NCBI GenBank assembly: GCA_947455585.1
Contig: CANGOY010000050.1
Span: 1-10,043, forward strand
DNA from: Comamonadaceae bacterium
GTDB taxonomy: Bacteria > Pseudomonadota > Gammaproteobacteria > Burkholderiales > Burkholderiaceae_C
Length of the DNA stretch: 10,043 nt
Direction of reading: 5' to 3'
Shown here: positions 6,735 to 10,043 of the stretch, piece by piece
Layout of the letters: every line of letters starts with the position of its first letter
Numbering within the stretch: position 1 is the first letter of the stretch
Program-made: the position numbers and the translations under genes
Notes under the pieces: model-generated
Told to the model about the DNA's origin: nothing
Database searches by the model: none
What the model saw: the letters and a program-made list of their open reading frames with translations, nothing else

Positions 6735-6756
6735 AGCAATCAAGCCTGTGTTGGAG

Positions 6757-6772
6757 GCCCTAGGTTCAGGGC
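6757..6772 (-). repeat. Small inverted repeat at the lipB/lipA junction
   Basis: GCCCT (6757-6761) and AGGGC (6768-6772) form a 5-bp stem with a 6-nt loop that contains the lipB stop codon. No U-tract follows on the - strand, so it is not a terminator. It might slightly affect lipA translation or mRNA processing, but a stem this short can arise by chance. Confidence 0.3.
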
Positions 6773-7443
6773 GCTAAATAGGTAACGAGTTTTTGACTCA
6801 AAACATCAGCGGCTTCTTGCCAGCTGACCGATACGCCGATTGTAGAAAGGTCGACAGTCTGCAAACCTTGATAGCCGCAAGGGTTGATGCGTTGGTAGGG
6901 GCTTAAGTCCATGGCCACATTCAGCGCTACGCCGTGGTAAGTGCAATGGCGGCTCACTTTGATGCCCAGTGCTGCTATTTTTCCAAGCCCCTCAAAGTCG
7001 GGGTCTTTGCTTGCACCTTTGAGAGGCCGTTGTGCCAGCATGGCGTGGCTGTGTGGTTCATCGAGGCGTACATAAATGCCAGGTGCACCAGACACGCGGT
7101 GGCCTGTCACGCCGAAGTGGTCGAGTGTGCGAATGACCGATTCCTCGATGCGGTACACGTACTCTTTGACATAGTAGCCAGCACGTTTGAGGTCAATCAA
7201 TGGGTATGCGACTACTTGACCGGGGCCGTGAAAAGTGACTTGCCCACCGCGGTTGGTAGGCACCACGGGAATGTCACCGGGGGCCAGTAGGTGGTCTTCA
7301 TGGCCGGCAAGACCTTGTGTGAACACAGGGGGGTGCTCGCACACCCATAGTTCATCAGGCGTTTCGGGTGTGCGTTCAGCCGTGAAGTCCTGCATGGCCT
7401 GATAGGTTGGCTGGTACGGAACTCGGCCGAGGTGGCGAATCAC
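6766..7443 (-). CDS. lipB: Lipoyl(octanoyl) transferase
   Basis: A 225-residue cytoplasmic acyltransferase that moves octanoate from acyl carrier protein to lipoyl domains, the step before LipA. Family motifs are RGGQVTFHGPGQ (65-76), the catalytic Lys155 in GLGKIAALG and the catalytic Cys189 in INPCGYQG, equivalent to Lys135 and Cys169 of the E. coli enzyme. Between GIYVR and GLGK there is a polar loop (about 126-152) longer than in E. coli LipB. The start is a GTG at 7443 that overlaps the ybeD TGA as GTGA, implying translational coupling. The N-terminus MIRHLGRVPYQPTYQAM fits the family start, supporting this choice. Confidence 0.96.
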   Translation of the reverse strand: MIRHLGRVPYQPTYQAMQDFTAERTPETPDELWVCEHPPVFTQGLAGHEDHLLAPGDIPVVPTNRGGQVTFHGPGQVVAYPLIDLKRAGYYVKEYVYRIEESVIRTLDHFGVTGHRVSGAPGIYVRLDEPHSHAMLAQRPLKGASKDPDFEGLGKIAALGIKVSRHCTYHGVALNVAMDLSPYQRINPCGYQGLQTVDLSTIGVSVSWQEAADVLSQKLVTYLAP

Positions 7444-7733
7444 AGGACCACTTTCACCATTGGGTGAGAGGAGAGGGTGCGGTAAATCTCGTCGAGTTGC
7501 TCGCGGCTGGTGGCGGTAACCGTGATGGTGACGCCCAAATATTTACCGCCCGTGCTTTCGCGTAACTCAACGGTGGTTGCGTCAAAGGTGGGGTCGAATT
7601 GCTCCGCAATGGCGGTCACTGCGTGCACCATGCCGTCAACTTTAAGGCCCATGACTTTGATGGGGAACAGGCTCGGGTACTCGATCAGCGAGTCTGTGCG
7701 TGGATTTTCTTGGGGCGTGCTTGGGCTGGTCAT
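7440..7733 (-). CDS. ybeD: DUF493 / YbeD family protein
   Basis: A small 97-residue protein of the DUF493 (YbeD-like) family, with an ACT-like small alpha/beta fold in the E. coli homologue and no established enzymatic role. The recognisable part is FPIKVMGLKVDG (about 23-34), then VTAIAEQFDP and a final segment GKYLGVTITVTATSREQLDEIYRTL ending in HPMVKVVL, typical of the family. The gene's place before lipB is conserved widely in proteobacteria, which is why it is sometimes annotated as a lipoate regulatory protein, but that role is not demonstrated by anything here. The ATG at 7733 has GAGGA about 11 nt upstream. It is the first gene of the lip operon and overlaps lipB by 4 nt. Confidence 0.9.
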   Translation of the reverse strand: MTSPSTPQENPRTDSLIEYPSLFPIKVMGLKVDGMVHAVTAIAEQFDPTFDATTVELRESTGGKYLGVTITVTATSREQLDEIYRTLSSHPMVKVVL

Positions 7734-7843
7734 GTCTTAAATTATCCTCTTGTTGGTGCGGTAGACCTAAAAGCGTATGTGTTATCACGTACAATGCTTG
7801 GTTCTATACGGAACTAGCGGATGTAACCTGGGCGTAAACAAAC
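7734..7843. promoter_or_regulatory. Divergent promoter region between ybeD-lipB-lipA and the atp operon
   Basis: These 110 bp separate divergent ATG codons of ybeD and atpI and should hold promoters for both operons. On the + strand TACAAT at 7790-7795 resembles a -10 box, but no good -35 lies at the right distance. A short inverted repeat GTTC-N6-GAAC sits at 7801-7814. On the - strand the ybeD Shine-Dalgarno is the only clear signal. I cannot fix transcription starts. Confidence 0.45.
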
Positions 7844-8320
7844 ATGACCAGAATACACCCCGAAGAACAAGGCGACGTTCAAGAAACGTTTGAGCCACTA
7901 ACAGCCGAGCAGGTTGTTGAGTTGCGCAAGCGTCAACCCCTTCTGTCTGTATGGCGGGTTGTGGGGGCTCAGGCTGTGCTTGGGCTTTTGGTGGCATGGC
8001 TTGTGTGGTTGGTTTCAGGGCGGGTGGCTGCTGTTTATTCGGCGGCGTACGGTGCTTTGGCTGTGATTGTTCCGGCTGCGCTTTTTGCGCGAGGATTAAC
8101 CAGTAGGGTAGCTTCCGTCAATGTGGGGGCTGCGGTATTTGGCTTTTTCCTTTGGGAGATGGTCAAGATAGGCTTGACGGTGGCAATGTTGTTTGCGGCG
8201 CCCCGTCTTGTGAATGATTTGAGCTGGCCTGCCATGTTGGCGGGTCTGGTAGTGACAATGAAGGTTTATTGGGTTGCACTTGGCTTTCGCAAGGTGTTTT
8301 ATCCAGTTGGCCCAACTTAA
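7844..8320 (+). CDS. atpI: ATP synthase subunit I (accessory protein AtpI)
   Basis: A 158-residue inner-membrane protein, the non-essential first product of atp operons, implicated in assembling the subunit c ring. Four hydrophobic segments are visible at about 38-58, 66-84, 95-118 and 127-147. The third holds the FLWEMVKIGLTVAMLF pattern, with Glu105 and Lys108, that characterises the family. The hydrophilic N-terminus (1-35) is longer than in E. coli AtpI. Identification rests on this pattern plus its position directly before atpB, 14 nt away. Only a weak Shine-Dalgarno (GGGCG) precedes the ATG, consistent with low production of an accessory protein (inference). Confidence 0.88.
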   Translation: MTRIHPEEQGDVQETFEPLTAEQVVELRKRQPLLSVWRVVGAQAVLGLLVAWLVWLVSGRVAAVYSAAYGALAVIVPAALFARGLTSRVASVNVGAAVFGFFLWEMVKIGLTVAMLFAAPRLVNDLSWPAMLAGLVVTMKVYWVALGFRKVFYPVGPT

Positions 8321-8334
8321 AAAAGAGCGAACGA

Positions 8335-9192
8335 ATGTCTGTTGAACATGGTCCGACCGCTGGTGAATACATTGTTCATCACCTGACGCATCTGCAAAAC
8401 AAGCCGATGGCTGGTGTCATCGACTTCTCCGTTTACAACTTGGACTCGATTTTCTGGTCTGTATTGTTGGGCGTGGTTGCTAGCTTCTTCTTGTGGCGCG
8501 CTGCTCGTGGTGCGACTGCTCATGCGCCAGGTCGCTTCCAGGCTGCGGTTGAAATTTTGGTCGAAATGGTAGATGGCCAGGCCAAGGGCATTATTCATAG
8601 CGCGCAAAGTCGTAAAGTTGTTGCGCCTTTGGCCTTGACGGTGTTTGTCTGGATTTTCTTGATGAACGCCATGGACTTGTTCCCTGTTGATTTGTTCCCC
8701 AAGATTTGGGAAATGGTCTACGGCGCGGCTGGCGGCGATGCTCATCACGCCTACATGCGTGTGGTGCCTTCGGCCGACTTGTCCACCACTTTGGGCTTGT
8801 CTACTTCTGTTTTATTGGTCTGTGTGTTCTACAACATCAAGATCAAAGGTATCGGTGGTTGGGTGCATGAGTTGTTCTGCGCTCCCTTCGGCGCCCATCC
8901 TCTGCTTTGGCCTGTCAACTTCATCATGCAAATGATTGAATTCGCAGCCAAGACCGTGTCGCATGGCATGCGACTCTTTGGCAACATGTATGCTGGCGAG
9001 TTGGTGTTCATGTTGATCGCTCTGATGGGCGGCGCTGCTGCTGCTACATTGCCAGGCATTTTGTTGCCTATCGGTCACATCATTGCTGGTTCTATTTGGG
9101 CCATCTTCCACATCATGATCATCACATTGCAAGCCTTCATCTTCATGATGTTGACGCTGGTGTATGTGGGTCAAGCGCACGACGCGCACTGA
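8335..9192 (+). CDS. atpB: F1Fo ATP synthase subunit a
   Basis: A 285-residue multi-span membrane subunit that forms the proton half-channels next to the c ring. The essential Arg is Arg213 in SHGMRLFGNMYAGEL, with Glu222 (E. coli Glu219), and His259 and Gln266 (E. coli His245 and Gln252) in the last helix. Compared with E. coli there are 11 more residues between Glu222 and His259, an Ala/Gly/Leu-rich stretch MGGAAAATLPGILL. The ATG at 8335 follows AAGAG and begins the normal protein. An in-frame upstream start at 8269 lies inside atpI and is not used. Second gene of the atp operon. Confidence 0.97.
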   Translation: MSVEHGPTAGEYIVHHLTHLQNKPMAGVIDFSVYNLDSIFWSVLLGVVASFFLWRAARGATAHAPGRFQAAVEILVEMVDGQAKGIIHSAQSRKVVAPLALTVFVWIFLMNAMDLFPVDLFPKIWEMVYGAAGGDAHHAYMRVVPSADLSTTLGLSTSVLLVCVFYNIKIKGIGGWVHELFCAPFGAHPLLWPVNFIMQMIEFAAKTVSHGMRLFGNMYAGELVFMLIALMGGAAAATLPGILLPIGHIIAGSIWAIFHIMIITLQAFIFMMLTLVYVGQAHDAH

Positions 9193-9237
9193 TTTCGGTT
9201 TTTTCTTAACTTTTCTCTCTCATCCATTCTTTAGGAG
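9193..9237 (+). promoter_or_regulatory. Pyrimidine-rich atpE leader and strong Shine-Dalgarno
   Basis: The 52-nt gap between atpB and atpE is the longest within this operon. Positions 9193-9232 are pyrimidine in 34 of 40 bases, including six consecutive T's, followed by the Shine-Dalgarno AGGAG at 9233-9237, 7 nt before the ATG. The E. coli atpE gene is known to have a U-rich translational enhancer at the same place, which raises subunit c output. This stretch may do the same (inference). No hairpin is visible. Confidence 0.55.
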
Positions 9238-9244
9238 CAACAAA

Positions 9245-9493
9245 ATGGAACACGTCCTCGGTTATGTAGCACTCGCAGCTGGCCTGATTATTGGTTTGGG
9301 CGCTATCGGCGCTTGTATCGGTATCGGCATCATGGGTAGCAAGTACCTCGAAGCAGCTGCACGTCAGCCTGAATTGATGAACGAATTGCAAACCAAAATG
9401 TTCTTGTTGGCTGGTCTGATCGACGCTGCTTTCTTGATCGGCGTTGGTATCGCCATGATGTTCGCATTCGCGAACCCCTTCGTCCTGAAGTAA
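9245..9493 (+). CDS. atpE: F1Fo ATP synthase subunit c (proteolipid)
   Basis: An 82-residue two-helix hairpin that oligomerises into the rotating c ring. Helix 1 has the glycine-rich packing motif (GLGAIGACIGIGIMG, 17-31), the polar loop ARQPE (39-43) contacts the rotor stalk, and helix 2 carries the proton-binding Asp60 in LIDAAFLIG. The carboxylate is Asp and the extra Gln/Glu/Ser ligands of sodium-type rings are not evident, so this is a proton-driven enzyme. The ATG at 9245 is chosen for its AGGAG and the normal family length. A longer in-frame reading from 9164 starts inside atpB. Confidence 0.98.
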   Translation: MEHVLGYVALAAGLIIGLGAIGACIGIGIMGSKYLEAAARQPELMNELQTKMFLLAGLIDAAFLIGVGIAMMFAFANPFVLK

Positions 9494-9522
9494 TCTAGCA
9501 ACTACCAAAGAAAGGTGTTGCC

Positions 9523-9993
9523 GTGAGTATCAATGCAACCCTGTTCGTCCAGATGATCGTTTTTGCGGTCTTGGTGTGGTTCACGATGAAATTCGTGTGG
9601 CCACCCATCGCAATCGCCCTTGACGAACGTTCAGAAAAAATTGCCCATGGTTTGGCTGCTGCCGAACATGCCAAGATTGAACTGTCCAACGCGCACAAAG
9701 AAGTCGAATTGAAGCTGGCTGAAACCCGCAACGAATCTACCGCTTTGTTGGCTGATGCCGAGCGTCGCGCCCAGCACTTGATCGACGAAGCCAAGGCTCA
9801 CGCCACGGTTGAGGCGAACAAGATTGTGGCTGCTGCTCACGCTGAAGCAGCGCAAGAAGTCGTGAAAGCCCGTGAACACCTGCGCGAGCAAGTGGCCGCG
9901 TTGGCTGTCAAAGGCGCCGAGCAGATTCTCCGCAAGGAAGTCAATGCTAGCGTTCACGCCGACTTGTTGGGCCGTCTGAAGACTGAGCTGTAA
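9523..9993 (+). CDS. atpF: F1Fo ATP synthase subunit b
   Basis: A 156-residue peripheral stalk subunit: one N-terminal membrane helix (about 5-22), the family motif KFVWPPI (23-29), then a long charged, Ala-rich helical coiled-coil that dimerises and reaches to the delta subunit on top of F1. Length equals that of E. coli subunit b. It starts at a GTG at 9523 with AAAGG 7 nt upstream, and no in-frame ATG occurs in the right place. It lies between atpE (29 nt gap) and atpH (9 nt gap). Confidence 0.97.
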   Translation: MSINATLFVQMIVFAVLVWFTMKFVWPPIAIALDERSEKIAHGLAAAEHAKIELSNAHKEVELKLAETRNESTALLADAERRAQHLIDEAKAHATVEANKIVAAAHAEAAQEVVKAREHLREQVAALAVKGAEQILRKEVNASVHADLLGRLKTEL

Positions 9994-10002
9994 GAGGACA
10001 AC

Positions 10003-10043
10003 ATGGCCGAACTCGCCACCATTGCCCGCCCTTACGCAGAAGC
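10003..10043 (+). CDS. atpH: F1Fo ATP synthase subunit delta, 5' end only
   Basis: Only the first 13 codons and two bases are present before the window ends (MAELATIARPYAE). The start MAE-ATIARPYAEA is typical for the delta subunit, which joins the peripheral stalk to F1, and this is its expected place after atpF. AGAGGA at 9993-9998 overlaps the atpF stop and serves as the ribosome binding site. Confidence 0.9.
   Translation, partial: MAELATIARPYAE

Noticed and set aside
6735..6743. TTG at 6743 as the lipA start
   Set aside because: The ATG three codons later has better spacing to an AGG, and TTG starts are rare.
7801..7814. GTTC-N6-GAAC in the ybeD/atpI region, resembling the arms of the 1309-1325 repeat
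   Set aside because: The arms are only 4 bp and the spacing differs, so a shared regulator is not supported.

Overview
The window looks like ordinary chromosomal DNA from a betaproteobacterium, most likely Burkholderiales and probably Comamonadaceae. This is an inference from gene content and order: a mannose-type EIIA–HPr–EI cluster with no transporter, a ybeD–lipB–lipA run, an atp operon starting with atpI, and a cytochrome c' very close to my recollection of the Alcaligenes protein. No 16S or other taxonomic marker is present. Nearly every base is accounted for by a housekeeping gene or a short intergenic region. I see no mobile element, CRISPR array, tRNA or phage gene.

Left part (1-1900): a type II/Prx5 peroxiredoxin on the + strand faces a cytochrome b561-family membrane protein on the - strand, and one strong bidirectional hairpin terminator separates them. 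The b561 gene is divergent from a periplasmic cytochrome c' gene. The two share a 94-bp region containing a perfect 5+5 inverted repeat. The pair plausibly forms a small membrane-to-periplasm redox or NO-handling module. The c' gene ends at a second hairpin.

Middle (2025-5739): an MFS transporter of unknown substrate is followed on the same strand by EIIA(Man-type), HPr and enzyme I. These three form a complete soluble phosphorelay (PEP to EI His210 to HPr His15 to EIIA His10), but there is no EIIB, EIIC or EIID, so the relay is probably regulatory rather than for sugar uptake. HPr also keeps Ser46 in the context recognised by HPr kinase. EIIA and HPr genes overlap by 32 nt.

Right-centre (5736-7733, - strand): ybeD (DUF493), lipB and lipA form a lipoate-attachment operon with a 4-nt GTGA overlap between ybeD and lipB. 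lipB supplies octanoyl groups to carrier proteins and lipA inserts the two sulfurs. The lipA and ptsI genes converge and overlap by 4 nt, their stop codons sharing a TTAA palindrome.

Right end (7844-10043): divergent from ybeD, the F1Fo ATP synthase operon begins in the order atpI, atpB, atpE, atpF, atpH, the last cut by the window edge. The atpE gene is preceded by a pyrimidine-rich leader and a strong Shine-Dalgarno, consistent with the high dose of subunit c needed.

I did not find an undescribed system. The points worth a second look are modest: the distal-pocket Phe of the cytochrome c', the shared inverted repeat, the gene overlaps, the transporter-less PTS and the atpE leader.
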